From NCBI GenBank assembly GCA_965222695.1, contig OZ244967.1:868001-932000 (forward strand): a stretch of DNA of 64,000 nucleotides, written 5' to 3'. The stretch comes from UBA7957 sp965222695 (GTDB taxonomy: Bacteria > Pseudomonadota > Gammaproteobacteria > Granulosicoccales > Granulosicoccaceae). Position numbers and translations under genes: made by a program. Positions within the stretch are counted from its first letter, which is position 1. Every line of letters begins with the position of its first letter. Positions 1-9,188 of this stretch are shown here, in pieces. The notes under the pieces are model-generated. The model was not told the origin of the DNA. It was given only the letters and a program-made list of their open reading frames with translations, and ran no database searches.

Positions 1-100
1 CTTTAGTTTTTTTGGGGGCTTCCGATATACTTCGTGTACCTGGACAATTTATGTCATTCGTACAGAAAATACCTGAAATTCCGATTACGACAGAGATATA

Positions 101-1513
101 GTGGGCACATTCAGACTTTTCAAACTCTATTTCAGGGTTCCTTTCCTCATCCTTGCCCTGATTGAATTCGTAATCTGCGTCCTGGCGGTGTTTATAGCCG
201 TGTATGCCCGCTTCGACGGCCTGCAACTTGAGTCCGAGGGCGGGATAGATTCTCCGGTCATCAGCTCAGCAATGTTCGGCCTGGTAATGACTTCCTCCAT
301 GATGGCCATGGGACTGTATCAGTCCAGCTTTCGAGGAGGATCTCAAGGGGTATTTCTGAGAACCCTGATCGGATTTCTGGTCGGAGCGGTCATACTCGCC
401 CTGATTTTCTATATTGTTCCAAGTTTGTATCTTGGTCGCGGAGTTTTGGCCATATCCACAGTGCTGGCATTTTTCATGGTGGGTACGGTTCGTCCCGTTT
501 TTTTCTACTATGTCGACAAGGACACCATCAAGGTCCGCATCGGCGTTATCGGAGGTGGAAAACGGGCTACATCGATCGAAAATCGCTTGCGCCGGCGTTC
601 CGATCGCCGGGGTTTCAAAATCATTAACTATCTCATTATTGATGATGTCGAGGAGATAGAAGTCGACCCTCAAAAGGCGGTTAGACTGTACGACAAAACG
701 CTTCTGCAATTCTGTGATGAGAACAATATCGACGAACTGGTCATAGCGCTGGACGAGCGGCGCAAGAGGCTACCTATAGACGAACTGCTCGAATGCAAAC
801 TCAGTGGTATTGATGTCATTGACGTGTTGGGGTTCTTTGAACGGGAACAAGGCAAGCTGCCGCTGGATATTATGAAGCCGGACTGGCTGATCTTTTCCGA
901 CGGATTTAACCAGGGTGCCTTGCGGGATGTCTTCAAACGCCTTTTCGATATCAGCGTCAGCGCCACCTTATTGGCGGTGACCTGGCCGATTATGTTACTG
1001 ACTGCATTGGCTATAAAGATTGAAGACGGTTGGGATAAGCCGGTTATCTACAGGCAAGTCAGAACCGGTCAGAGAAACCAATCTTTCTCCGTATTGAAAT
1101 TCCGTAGTATGTCGATTAATGCAGAACAGGACGGAAAGGCGCAGTGGGCGAGCAAAAACGATAACCGTGTGACCAGGGTAGGCAGCTTTATCAGACGTAC
1201 CCGGGTGGACGAATTGCCACAGATCATCAATGTTTTGCTCGGTGATATGAGTTTCGTCGGCCCTCGGCCGGAACGACCGGAAATCATTGAAGATCTGATC
1301 AATGAAATTCCTTACTACCGGGAAAGACACAGGGTGAAACCGGGTATTACAGGTTGGGCCCAGGTTTGTTATCCTTATGGCGCATCGATAAACGATTCCA
1401 GGCACAAGCAAGAATTCGACTTATACTATGTGAAGAACCACACCATGTTTCTGGATTTGCTGATACTTTTCCAAACTGCTGAGGTTGTATTATTTGGTAA
1501 AGGCGTGCGTTGA
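101..1513 (+). CDS. Exopolysaccharide initiating sugar-phosphate transferase (polyprenyl-phosphate glycosylphosphotransferase)
   Basis: Predicted inner-membrane enzyme that moves a sugar-1-phosphate onto undecaprenyl phosphate to start repeat-unit synthesis. The 470-aa protein has about four N-terminal membrane segments (roughly residues 14-36, 54-72, 88-108, 114-134), then a Rossmann-like stretch with GVIGGGKR near 148-155. The C-terminal bacterial sugar-transferase domain begins near 277, with the KFRSM, DELPQ and SFVGPRPERPE motifs and a DLYYVKN tail. The tail resembles the EpsB-type subfamily found with XrtA/PEP-CTERM loci, which is family knowledge. The start is GTG, preceded by CAGAGAT. 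It heads the polysaccharide cluster but is separated from the next co-directional gene by an antisense J-protein. The sugar specificity cannot be read from sequence. Confidence 0.93.
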   Translation: MGTFRLFKLYFRVPFLILALIEFVICVLAVFIAVYARFDGLQLESEGGIDSPVISSAMFGLVMTSSMMAMGLYQSSFRGGSQGVFLRTLIGFLVGAVILALIFYIVPSLYLGRGVLAISTVLAFFMVGTVRPVFFYYVDKDTIKVRIGVIGGGKRATSIENRLRRRSDRRGFKIINYLIIDDVEEIEVDPQKAVRLYDKTLLQFCDENNIDELVIALDERRKRLPIDELLECKLSGIDVIDVLGFFEREQGKLPLDIMKPDWLIFSDGFNQGALRDVFKRLFDISVSATLLAVTWPIMLLTALAIKIEDGWDKPVIYRQVRTGQRNQSFSVLKFRSMSINAEQDGKAQWASKNDNRVTRVGSFIRRTRVDELPQIINVLLGDMSFVGPRPERPEIIEDLINEIPYYRERHRVKPGITGWAQVCYPYGASINDSRHKQEFDLYYVKNHTMFLDLLILFQTAEVVLFGKGVR

Positions 1514-1550
1514 ATAAGGTTTAAATCGGTGTACTTACGGCTTGCGTGTT

Positions 1551-2153
1551 TTAGCGGCGTGTTTCCTGTAGCCGTCGATCAAGCGCATCACCCACACTCG
1601 TTCTTGAGGTGCCCAGAAGACGCCCCCGGTGGATGTCGTAATCAGGTTTATTGTTCCACTGAACGTTGTTGCTCGACGGCATCTTGCCATTCCCGCCACG
1701 TGATTCCACGTTGATATTAATCTCAAGCTCTTGTTCCTGAGTTGGTTTTTTGTAAACATTGACAATTAAAAAAGCGAACAGCATCAAGCCGACAAACAAT
1801 GAAAGCCGGCTGATCGATTTCCTGTAATCGTTTTTTTTCTGCGGACTTCTCTTTCGCCTCCGTCTGGAGAGACTGATAAAATCATCACCAGCTGTGGGAA
1901 ACTCTTCTTCCTTGAGTGTCTCGGGCTGCAAGGGCAGACGACCATTGTCTCTATAGAATTTCTGTAATTCGGTAAACGCCTGGTTGATCCGCATAAAGTT
2001 TTGATGTGACTGGAAATATTGATCTCTAAATTCATTATGCCGGTCGGGGTGCCAGATCTGCACCAAGCGCCGGTAACTGTCCTTTGCCTGCGGCCAATCG
2101 CACGAACGAGCGAGGTTTAAGGTCTTGTAGCACTCTGGGTAGTCAGCATTCAT
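1551..2153 (-). CDS. Membrane-anchored J-domain protein
   Basis: A 200-aa protein with an N-terminal J-domain: helix II residues, then HPD at 35-37 in the context IWHPDRH. A basic stretch (SRRRRKRSPQKK) is followed by one hydrophobic segment (LSLFVGLMLFAFLIVNVY) and a hydrophilic tail. It lacks the G/F and zinc-finger regions of DnaJ, so it is a type III J-protein, expected to recruit DnaK to the membrane. It is transcribed against the flanking exopolysaccharide genes. Its place inside the cluster suggests, but does not show, a role in folding or assembly of the envelope machinery. The J-domain is clear; the client is unknown. Confidence 0.8.
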   Translation of the reverse strand: MNADYPECYKTLNLARSCDWPQAKDSYRRLVQIWHPDRHNEFRDQYFQSHQNFMRINQAFTELQKFYRDNGRLPLQPETLKEEEFPTAGDDFISLSRRRRKRSPQKKNDYRKSISRLSLFVGLMLFAFLIVNVYKKPTQEQELEININVESRGGNGKMPSSNNVQWNNKPDYDIHRGRLLGTSRTSVGDALDRRLQETRR

Positions 2154-2562
2154 CGGGAATCGGGGCTAGGATTATCGTTTTTTAATGTTCAGCTGATAAA
2201 TACGGTATCGAACTTCTCTGCAGGTACCTTATCATAAGGAATCGATTTTACGTTTAAATCCGTCGCAGTTGAAATATCGGAAATGGTATTAATTGTGAAT
2301 TTGTATTCATTGTCTGTTTCTTAAGCAAAATCACTGAGATAATCGCCGCATCGGTAAGTCTTTTCCGGTTAAAAAATGTGAAGTACTAGCCGATAAAGGT
2401 GTTTAGTCGAACGGCATTTGTCATTGAAAAGGACCCGTTACTTGCCCTTTCAGAACTATTTTAATATCCCGATACTGAGCTGTAAGCGGTATTGTTGCTT
2501 TGTCACTGTGTTCGTTTAAATTGTTTTTTCTATATAAAACAATAAATTATGGCCTTTATTAA
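2154..2562. promoter_or_regulatory. Gene-free region between divergent J-protein and export genes
   Basis: About 410 bases without a credible gene. It must hold the promoters for the leftward J-protein gene and the rightward export operon beginning at 2563. The last 60 bases are very AT-rich (around 2515-2560, with TATATAA at about 2531). No clear -35/-10 pair, no sigma-54 box and no strong ribosome binding site before 2563 could be singled out. Confidence 0.4.
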
Positions 2563-3186
2563 ATGTTGATTAGAAATATATCTATCCTATTACTGGCGCT
2601 GTTTGTCGCGGCCTGTTCGTCTTCACCCAAGCAGACCGCGGAGGAATTAACACCTAAACCGGCAGAGATCAGCCTGACACCGACTTATCAAATCGGCCCA
2701 GGGGATGTTGTCCAAGTGTCGGTTTGGAAAAATCCGGATTTATCGGTAGAGGTGCCGGTTCGACCGGATGGCTACATTTCGGTGCCATTGATCGGGGATG
2801 TGCTGGCCAGTGGGAAACGGCCGGAAGATGTCTCGGTGGAAATAGAGCAACGGCTGTCGCAATTTATCCGCAGCCCCAAAGCGTCGGTCATCGTCTCGAA
2901 GCTGGTCAGTCATGAGTTTTTATCCCGGGTCCGCGTTGTGGGCGCTGTTTCGGACCCCAAGTCCATTACTTTCCGCCAGGGGATCACGGTATTGGATTTA
3001 GTGCTGGAAGCCGGAGGTGTGAACGAATTTGCGGAGCCTGACCTTGCTCAGCTTTACCGTAAAACAGACGATGGAGTGAAATCTTATCCGGTCTATTTGG
3101 AGCAGATATTGAACAAAGGCCGCTTGGACAGTAACTATACCCTGGAACCCGGTGATGTCGTGTCTATACCGGAACGGCGTTTCTAA
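2563..3186 (+). CDS. Polysaccharide export outer-membrane lipoprotein (Wza/Poly_export family)
   Basis: Likely subunit of the outer-membrane polysaccharide export channel. The 207-aa product starts with a lipoprotein signal peptide; the lipobox VAAC gives Cys18 as the acylated residue. It is followed by the Poly_export domain starting at YQIGPGDVVQVSVW and a SLBB-like second half (VRVVGAVSDPKSITFRQGITVLDLVLEAGG). It is shorter than E. coli Wza (about 380 aa) and matches the compact export lipoproteins of XrtA-type exopolysaccharide loci. It lies 22 bases upstream of the chain-length gene, so they are almost certainly one transcript. Confidence 0.9.
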   Translation: MLIRNISILLLALFVAACSSSPKQTAEELTPKPAEISLTPTYQIGPGDVVQVSVWKNPDLSVEVPVRPDGYISVPLIGDVLASGKRPEDVSVEIEQRLSQFIRSPKASVIVSKLVSHEFLSRVRVVGAVSDPKSITFRQGITVLDLVLEAGGVNEFAEPDLAQLYRKTDDGVKSYPVYLEQILNKGRLDSNYTLEPGDVVSIPERRF

Positions 3187-3208
3187 ATAAATACTGGCAG
3201 AGAAAACT

Positions 3209-4771
3209 ATGGCAAATATAACTCTGGAAGAATGGGGCCCCTTGCTTGCCCGGGAAAGCTTTCAACGCCGGGGAACACTGGTGACAATCTTTGCGCTGGT
3301 GAGCCTGTTACTTTTGGCGACGGGGTATTTTTGGCAGAAAAAATACCTCTCCACCGTAACTTTATATATAGACGAAAGCAATATCGTCAGGCCTTTGCTG
3401 GAGGGCGCGGCTGTGTCTGCCGATACCAAGGATAAGGCCTATATTGCGGCGGAAATTCTATTCAGCCAGGAGATTATGGAAAAAATCCTCAATGAAGGGG
3501 GCTGGGTCGATCCGTCAATGTCTCTGCCGGAGCGGGAGAGAATAAAGGAAAAGGTCATAGAAAAGACCAAAATCGATAATATCAACAGTACGCTGCTGCG
3601 CATCGCCTTTGAAAATTCTGATCCCCAGGCAGCCTATGAAACGACCAAACGCTATGCCGACCTGTTTCTCGATAAAACCATGCGCTCTCAGTCGCAGGAG
3701 AGTAATGAAGCCTTCGAGTTCATCGTAACCCAGGTGGAGACCTACCGTAAAAAACTTTCCGATTCGGAAAAACGACTGCAGGATTTCAGGGCGGAAACCA
3801 CCGACGCCAGGCCCGGAACGGAAGAAAATCTCGATGTAAGAATTCTGGAGTTAAGGCGCCAGATAGAGGGAACAGAGCTGGAATACGCAGAAGCACGCTC
3901 CAGATCAAACGCACTCGCCGACGAACTCGGTAAAGTTGCCCTGACAGCGGATAATGTCTATCGTGAGAGCCAGTATCTGGAACAAATACGGGAACTGCAG
4001 TCCGAGATGGATCTTTTGCTTTTATCCTATACAGACGACTATCCGGACGTCGTTCGTCTGCGGCAACAGATAGCGGATTTGCAAAGGTTGGCCGAGCGTG
4101 AAAAAGCAAAACGCCTGGAAGAGCAGAAAAACGCGCGTGCCGTGGTGATCGGTAAAGAAACGTTTATCTCCAATAATCATTCGGTCAATCCGGTTTATCA
4201 ACAACTCAGTGGCGAAGCATCGCGGGCTCAGGCCTATGCCGACTCGTTGAAATCGAGACTCGAACATACAAAAGTCCTGTTGCAAAAGGAATTCAACCGC
4301 TCGAACAAAACCACTGAAGTTGAGCGAGAATTGGCTGAGCTTACACGCGACTACCAGGTTAATCAGGATATTTACCAGGATTTGTTGAGGCGTCGAGAGA
4401 GTGCGCGGGTTTCCATGACGCTGGACAAGGAAAGGCAAGGTGTTTTATACCGGATCCAGGAGCCTGCGTCCTATCCTATTTTACCGACCGGTATTCGATT
4501 TTTGCATTTTGCTATTGCAGGAATCGTCCTCGGTATGCTGCTGCCCTTGTTCTATCTGGTCGGATTTCTTCAGATTGATCCCCGAGTCAGATTAGCATCA
4601 ACCGTCACCGAGGAGCTTGAACTGCCCTTGCTGGCCGTTGTACCCCATATGAAAATGCCGGATGAGAAAGTTGCCTGGTACCGAAAGAAACCGACTCTCA
4701 TTCTCGCGATCATTGCGGTGATTGCGATCTATCTGGCCGTTTCCTGGTTGAAGTTTACCGAAGGTTCTTAA
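3209..4771 (+). CDS. Polysaccharide chain-length determinant (Wzz/GNVR family)
   Basis: Inner-membrane co-polymerase expected to set polymer length and link the cytoplasmic kinase to the export channel. The 520-aa protein has an N-terminal membrane helix (about 24-42), a large periplasmic region with long coiled-coil stretches (about 180-400), and membrane helices near 430-450 and 495-511. Between the last two is a short cytosolic loop, LPLLAVVPHM, which in fused family members leads into the tyrosine-kinase domain. Here that domain is a separate gene starting 2 bases after the stop. Start ATG 3209. Confidence 0.9.
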   Translation: MANITLEEWGPLLARESFQRRGTLVTIFALVSLLLLATGYFWQKKYLSTVTLYIDESNIVRPLLEGAAVSADTKDKAYIAAEILFSQEIMEKILNEGGWVDPSMSLPERERIKEKVIEKTKIDNINSTLLRIAFENSDPQAAYETTKRYADLFLDKTMRSQSQESNEAFEFIVTQVETYRKKLSDSEKRLQDFRAETTDARPGTEENLDVRILELRRQIEGTELEYAEARSRSNALADELGKVALTADNVYRESQYLEQIRELQSEMDLLLLSYTDDYPDVVRLRQQIADLQRLAEREKAKRLEEQKNARAVVIGKETFISNNHSVNPVYQQLSGEASRAQAYADSLKSRLEHTKVLLQKEFNRSNKTTEVERELAELTRDYQVNQDIYQDLLRRRESARVSMTLDKERQGVLYRIQEPASYPILPTGIRFLHFAIAGIVLGMLLPLFYLVGFLQIDPRVRLASTVTEELELPLLAVVPHMKMPDEKVAWYRKKPTLILAIIAVIAIYLAVSWLKFTEGS

Positions 4772-4773
4772 AC

Positions 4774-5649
4774 ATGACCGACAACAGAGCAAGAATGGCG
4801 AATGTTTTGTCCATTGCTGAAAATACTCAGCGGAAACGGACTCGACGCGTAAAAAAAACCAAAACCGCCAACCCACAGATCAGCAAAAAAACGATCGGTC
4901 CCAAGGACGCCAGTCAAAAGGGCGAGATCCTTACACGCAACAAGGAGACGGAAGTTGGGTTTATGGAAGACCCGCGGCTGTTTTCGGACAAGCAGTTGGA
5001 GCGTATCGGTGTTGTTCATCCGCGATCGAAGAACCGGGCTTTGGTGGATTCATTCAGGCAGATGCGAACAAAGCTCTTTCAACTGAAACCCGAAGGGAAC
5101 TTTTCGGTTCTGGTTTCATCGGTGGTGCCTGAAGGCGGCGCCAGTTTCATTTCTCTGAATCTTGCGTCCACAATTACATTCGATAGAGCAAAGACATCCT
5201 TGCTGATCGATACCAATGTCCACGATCCGGTGCTGCATCGGATTTTGACGCTGATTAAGCTTGAGCCCCGCTATGGATTACTCGATTATCTTGCTAATCC
5301 CGAAATCGGAATCGAAAACATAGTCAGTCCATCCGGCATCCCTCGAATGCGGATTATTCCCATTGGACACAGGGAAGAGGGTGACACGGAATACCTGACA
5401 TCGAAAAAAATGCCGCAGTTTCTGCGCGAAGTGAAACACCGCTATGACAACCGGTATATAGTCGTTGACGCGCCATGTATTACATCATCCGCCGATGCGC
5501 GTGTCCTGGCGGACCAGTGCGATTTTATTGTACTGGTGGCGCCATACGGCGGTGCGACTTCCAATCAAATCGATTCGGTGGTTGATGAAATCGACGATCA
5601 CAAACTTGCCGGAATTGTATTAAACAACGAACCTCAGGCCGGCATTTGA
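4774..5649 (+). CDS. CpsD/CapB-like BY-kinase homologue with degenerate P-loop (probable pseudokinase)
   Basis: A 291-aa cytoplasmic protein with the bacterial tyrosine-kinase (BY-kinase) fold. A basic, low-complexity N-terminus (1-60) precedes a MinD-like domain. The Walker A position (residues 118-124) reads VPEGGAS where active kinases have the type PGEGKS, so the catalytic lysine is missing. Walker A' is LLIDTNVHDP (143-152) and Walker B is YIVVDAP (228-234). There is no C-terminal tyrosine cluster for autophosphorylation. It directly follows the Wzz-type gene and is probably its cytosolic partner. Family knowledge says the lysine binds ATP phosphate, so I infer a structural or regulatory role rather than catalysis. 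Confidence 0.82.
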   Translation: MTDNRARMANVLSIAENTQRKRTRRVKKTKTANPQISKKTIGPKDASQKGEILTRNKETEVGFMEDPRLFSDKQLERIGVVHPRSKNRALVDSFRQMRTKLFQLKPEGNFSVLVSSVVPEGGASFISLNLASTITFDRAKTSLLIDTNVHDPVLHRILTLIKLEPRYGLLDYLANPEIGIENIVSPSGIPRMRIIPIGHREEGDTEYLTSKKMPQFLREVKHRYDNRYIVVDAPCITSSADARVLADQCDFIVLVAPYGGATSNQIDSVVDEIDDHKLAGIVLNNEPQAGI

Positions 5650-5661
5650 ACTGGTCCGGCA

Positions 5662-7035
5662 ATGAGATTCAGCCTGAAGACAATTATTTTGGCATTGGTT
5701 TATGTTTTCTTAATCGAAAATGCAATAGCCGCTACGGTAGGATACGATGCAGAGTATCGCGCCGAATTCACCGATAATGCATTTAAAAGTCCGAACGACG
5801 AAGAAAAGGTCGAAGAATTAACTCACAATTACAGACTCAGTTTATTCGGTAATCTGAGCGGCGCCCGATCCAAGACTGATTTCATCGCCAACCTGGAGTT
5901 CCGCGATTATGCTGAAGACACCGCCGAGGATGAGGCGCTGAGCAGTTTTCTGGGTGCCACTGAAATCGCAATAACGTCACGCACTCTGAGCTGGATTGTT
6001 GCCGATACACTTGGCTATATCGATACAGACCCCAGTTTGAAATTCAACACGCGAGATCAGGAGCGAGTGAATTATTTTGTCACCGGACCCAATCTGGCAT
6101 ATCAAATCGGCCCCGACAAAGATATCGGGGCTAAGCTGTTATATACGAATCACAATCGCGAGGGACGGGAAAGCGACTACGATAAGATCAATCTGGATGC
6201 CTATTGGGATCAGTATTTAAATATAAGGGATAATTGGGGAGTCAACTTTGAGCACAGTTATTTTAACTATCCTGAAGAGGCCAGGCGGGAGGATTATACG
6301 GTCACTGAATTATCGACCTATTTTACTCGCAATACACAATCGAATATTTATAAAATCTCGGTCGGAACGACATATCTGAAGCTGGATACCGGTGAAGATG
6401 ATATTTCAGGGAATTTTAATGCAAGCTGGGATCACTTGTTTACGCGCAGAACCGGGCTTATTCTGAGTGCGGGATACGATTTAACCAATGACTCAGTACT
6501 GAATGATACTCAGCTTACCCAAACGGGTTCATTTGAGAGCGACGACGCTGAAGGCGTATTTTACGAGGCTGAGGCAGGGGCTCATTTTTATTACAAGGGT
6601 ATAGCATCGGAGATTGATCTAAGAACAGCCGTACGATCATTGGAATATGTTGACGGCCCGCAGCAAAGTTCGTTTTTACAAAACGATCACCAGACTTACA
6701 GCGCAAGTGCCGAATACACACGGTTTGTCGGGCGTACACTGGATTTGTCCCTGGAACTCAGCGCCGAGAAGATCGATTACGTCGACGAGGATTTTGACGA
6801 TATTCTGTACTCAGCCATTGCAACGGCAAACTACAGAATGGGTCGAAACATTGACCTTTTGGCCAGTATCGAGTATTTGCAGGGAGAGGGGAATTTACCT
6901 ACTGCGGATGGATCCGCTGGTTCGAATGACTATGAAGAAGCCATATTTACTCTTGGAATACACTGGGATCCTTACAAGTCACGACGTCAGCTCAATAATA
7001 GCCTGGAATACTTCGATTTAAGTATTATTAATTGA
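5662..7035 (+). CDS. Outer-membrane beta-barrel protein of the exopolysaccharide locus
   Basis: A 457-aa secreted protein with a Sec signal peptide (ends about ENAIA-ATVGY). The mature part alternates polar and aromatic strands rich in Y, F, W, D and N, typical of a barrel; many strands end in aromatic residues. It resembles the ~450-aa barrels that accompany the export lipoprotein, Wzz and kinase genes in XrtA-type exopolysaccharide clusters. There it is thought to aid passage of polymer across the outer membrane; that role is inferred from position. It lies 12 bases after the kinase-like gene. The extreme C-terminus (SLEYFDLSIIN) does not end in the usual aromatic residue. Confidence 0.72.
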   Translation: MRFSLKTIILALVYVFLIENAIAATVGYDAEYRAEFTDNAFKSPNDEEKVEELTHNYRLSLFGNLSGARSKTDFIANLEFRDYAEDTAEDEALSSFLGATEIAITSRTLSWIVADTLGYIDTDPSLKFNTRDQERVNYFVTGPNLAYQIGPDKDIGAKLLYTNHNREGRESDYDKINLDAYWDQYLNIRDNWGVNFEHSYFNYPEEARREDYTVTELSTYFTRNTQSNIYKISVGTTYLKLDTGEDDISGNFNASWDHLFTRRTGLILSAGYDLTNDSVLNDTQLTQTGSFESDDAEGVFYEAEAGAHFYYKGIASEIDLRTAVRSLEYVDGPQQSSFLQNDHQTYSASAEYTRFVGRTLDLSLELSAEKIDYVDEDFDDILYSAIATANYRMGRNIDLLASIEYLQGEGNLPTADGSAGSNDYEEAIFTLGIHWDPYKSRRQLNNSLEYFDLSIIN

Positions 7036-7057
7036 CTTCCGGATTTGTAATTACTTC

Positions 7058-8254
7058 ATGATTCCAAATGCGATTACCGATAAAGTGAAAAACCAACACC
7101 TAAGCAGTTCGGACACAGCGGTGCTATTGAATAAACCCGTTCTGTTTGTTGTGGACAGTTACTTTCCGGTGATAGCGGGAGCGGAAAGACAGGCTTTGGT
7201 ATTGGCACGGGCCCTTAGAAAAAGAGGTTTGACCGTTGAATTTGTAGTTCCCCGGCTGGAAACTCATCGGCCTGTGAACGACAGTGTTGAAGGGTTCTCG
7301 GTCAGAAGAATCGCCTATCCCAAGATAAAGTTCCTTGGCGCCTTGATATTGATGGTGAATTTTTCGATGTACATAATCCGCCACAGAAACCGCTACAGCT
7401 ACATACATGTTCATATCACCAAATTGCTGGCCACATGCCTCGGTATATTAAAACCCTGGATACATCCCCGAATTATTACAAAGATTTCCGGATATTCCGA
7501 ATTTTCAGGCGGAGTGCTCGATCAAAGCATGCAAAAAAAGCCGGCTTACCGCATCATGAAACATTATATTCTCAAGCTGGATTTTGTACACACAATCTCA
7601 AACTATACCCGTGATGTATTACTTGAATGCGGATTCCGGGATGAACAGATAATTCAAATACCCAACGCGGTTGAGATCGAAACCTTTGAATCCGCACACT
7701 CCATTTCCAGATCCGATCGGGTTATACGTATCGGATTCTGTGGCAGGGTGGAACATGTTAAAGGTCTTGACGTTCTGATAGACGCCTGCAGCAAACTGCA
7801 AGCCGATGACTTACAGCGGATTAAAGTACTGATTGCCGGGAAAGGCAGTTATCTGCCCGATATAAAAAAAAGGGTGGAAGAACATCAGCTCCAGGGCTGT
7901 GTTGAATTTGCCGGCATGGTTGAGAATGTAGCAGCCTTTCACCAAACCCTGGATATATACGTACAACCCTCGTATTCGGAAGGTTTGTCCAATGCCGTTC
8001 TGGAAGCCATGAGTAGTTCTTTGCCTGTCATAGCATCCAATGTCAGCGGTAACGTGGATTTGGTGAAAGAAGGTATTACCGGTAGCTTGTTCGAGTCCGG
8101 TGATAGCGATGATCTGGCGGAAAAACTGACGATGTTGATCAATGACCCGAGTCAGAGAATTCGGATGGGCAGCCAGGGCAGGCAGCGCATCGAACACGGA
8201 TTCAGCATCGAATCGATCAGCAATCAGTTAATAGAGTTTTACAGCCATGGCTAA
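7058..8254 (+). CDS. Glycosyltransferase family 4 (GT-B)
   Basis: A 398-aa cytosolic or membrane-associated glycosyltransferase. The N-terminal half has the GT4 acceptor-domain start (VVDSYFPVIAGAERQALVLARAL). The C-terminal half has the donor-binding motif FCGRVEHVKGLDVLIDA and the EX7E signature within SEGLSNAVLEAMSSSLPVIAS. It should use a nucleotide-sugar donor and retain anomeric configuration; donor and acceptor cannot be assigned. The end overlaps the next gene by 8 bases, showing translational coupling. Confidence 0.9.
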   Translation: MIPNAITDKVKNQHLSSSDTAVLLNKPVLFVVDSYFPVIAGAERQALVLARALRKRGLTVEFVVPRLETHRPVNDSVEGFSVRRIAYPKIKFLGALILMVNFSMYIIRHRNRYSYIHVHITKLLATCLGILKPWIHPRIITKISGYSEFSGGVLDQSMQKKPAYRIMKHYILKLDFVHTISNYTRDVLLECGFRDEQIIQIPNAVEIETFESAHSISRSDRVIRIGFCGRVEHVKGLDVLIDACSKLQADDLQRIKVLIAGKGSYLPDIKKRVEEHQLQGCVEFAGMVENVAAFHQTLDIYVQPSYSEGLSNAVLEAMSSSLPVIASNVSGNVDLVKEGITGSLFESGDSDDLAEKLTMLINDPSQRIRMGSQGRQRIEHGFSIESISNQLIEFYSHG

Positions 8255-9179
8255 ATCGGCAATACAAGACGTTTACCTGGCCATTAGCATTGATACGGAA
8301 TGTGACCATGATCCGAAGTGGGTTCGCTCGAATCCCCTGAAGTTTGATTCGATCAATATCGGCCTGCCGGAAAGATTGCAACCGCTATTCCAAAGTGTCG
8401 GCGCGGTTCCGACATATTTGTTGACCGTGGAAGTGCTGGAGGATGAAGCATCGGTCGCCACACTAAACCGCTTGCCCGGTACTTATGAATACGGTACTCA
8501 CTTACACGCTGCATTTGTAGAACCACAGAAAAAATTCTACGACTATGCAGGCGTTGACAGCCCCGATTTTCAATGTTTCGACGATGCGGAAGTCGAGTAT
8601 AAGAAACTGGCAAATCTCACCGCGCTATTCGAGGATAAACTGCATAGGAAGCCGACCAGCTTCAGAGCGGGGCGCTATGGCGCGCGCAGCAATACCATAG
8701 CCTCGCTCGAAAAGCTGGGCTATAAGGTCGATTCCAGTGTCACACCCCATATCCGGTGGGAGGAGCCAAGAGGCTTTGTCGATTTCCGCAATGCCCCGGA
8801 ACAACCCTATTTTCCGTCCACTGAGGACTTAAGCAAGGTGGCAAAGAACGCCAATGGTTATTCCTTGCTGGAAGTTCCCGTGACGGTCAAAAGCCAACTT
8901 ATCCGGCGACATCCACAATGGTTTCGACCCTGGTTTTCCAGCGTCGAGCAACTAAAGGCGATATTTCATTATCATTTGAGGCAATACGCGTCAAATCCCA
9001 CTATCGTCATTAACATGATGTTTCACTCCATGGAAGTTATAGAGAAAGCTTCGCCCTATCCGCAGTCGGCTGGAGACGTTAAAAAATATCTGGATGATAC
9101 TTATGAAATATTGTCCTGGTGCGCCGGTGAAGGAGTGAAATTTACAGGGCTTTCCGAATTACATGGAAAGTTTCGTTGA
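8247..9179 (+). CDS. WalW-like polysaccharide deacetylase-fold protein
   Basis: A 310-aa protein with NodB/glycosyl-hydrolase-38-like barrel motifs: ISIDTECDHD near the N-terminus, GTHLHAAF near 90, SFRAGRYG near 140 and a late MMFHSMEV segment. These fit the metal-binding positions (D, H, H) of the polysaccharide-deacetylase superfamily, but the classic TFDDG motif is replaced by IDTEC. The protein belongs to the divergent WalW-like group found in lipopolysaccharide and exopolysaccharide loci. No signal peptide is visible, so it would act in the cytoplasm on lipid-linked or nucleotide-linked sugar. Activity is inferred, not certain. Confidence 0.7.
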   Translation: MAKSAIQDVYLAISIDTECDHDPKWVRSNPLKFDSINIGLPERLQPLFQSVGAVPTYLLTVEVLEDEASVATLNRLPGTYEYGTHLHAAFVEPQKKFYDYAGVDSPDFQCFDDAEVEYKKLANLTALFEDKLHRKPTSFRAGRYGARSNTIASLEKLGYKVDSSVTPHIRWEEPRGFVDFRNAPEQPYFPSTEDLSKVAKNANGYSLLEVPVTVKSQLIRRHPQWFRPWFSSVEQLKAIFHYHLRQYASNPTIVINMMFHSMEVIEKASPYPQSAGDVKKYLDDTYEILSWCAGEGVKFTGLSELHGKFR

Positions 9180-9188
9180 TGCCGCACT

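Noticed and set aside
1..100. Coding sequence at the left edge
   Set aside because: No frame with protein-like content; it appears to be the leader of the first gene.
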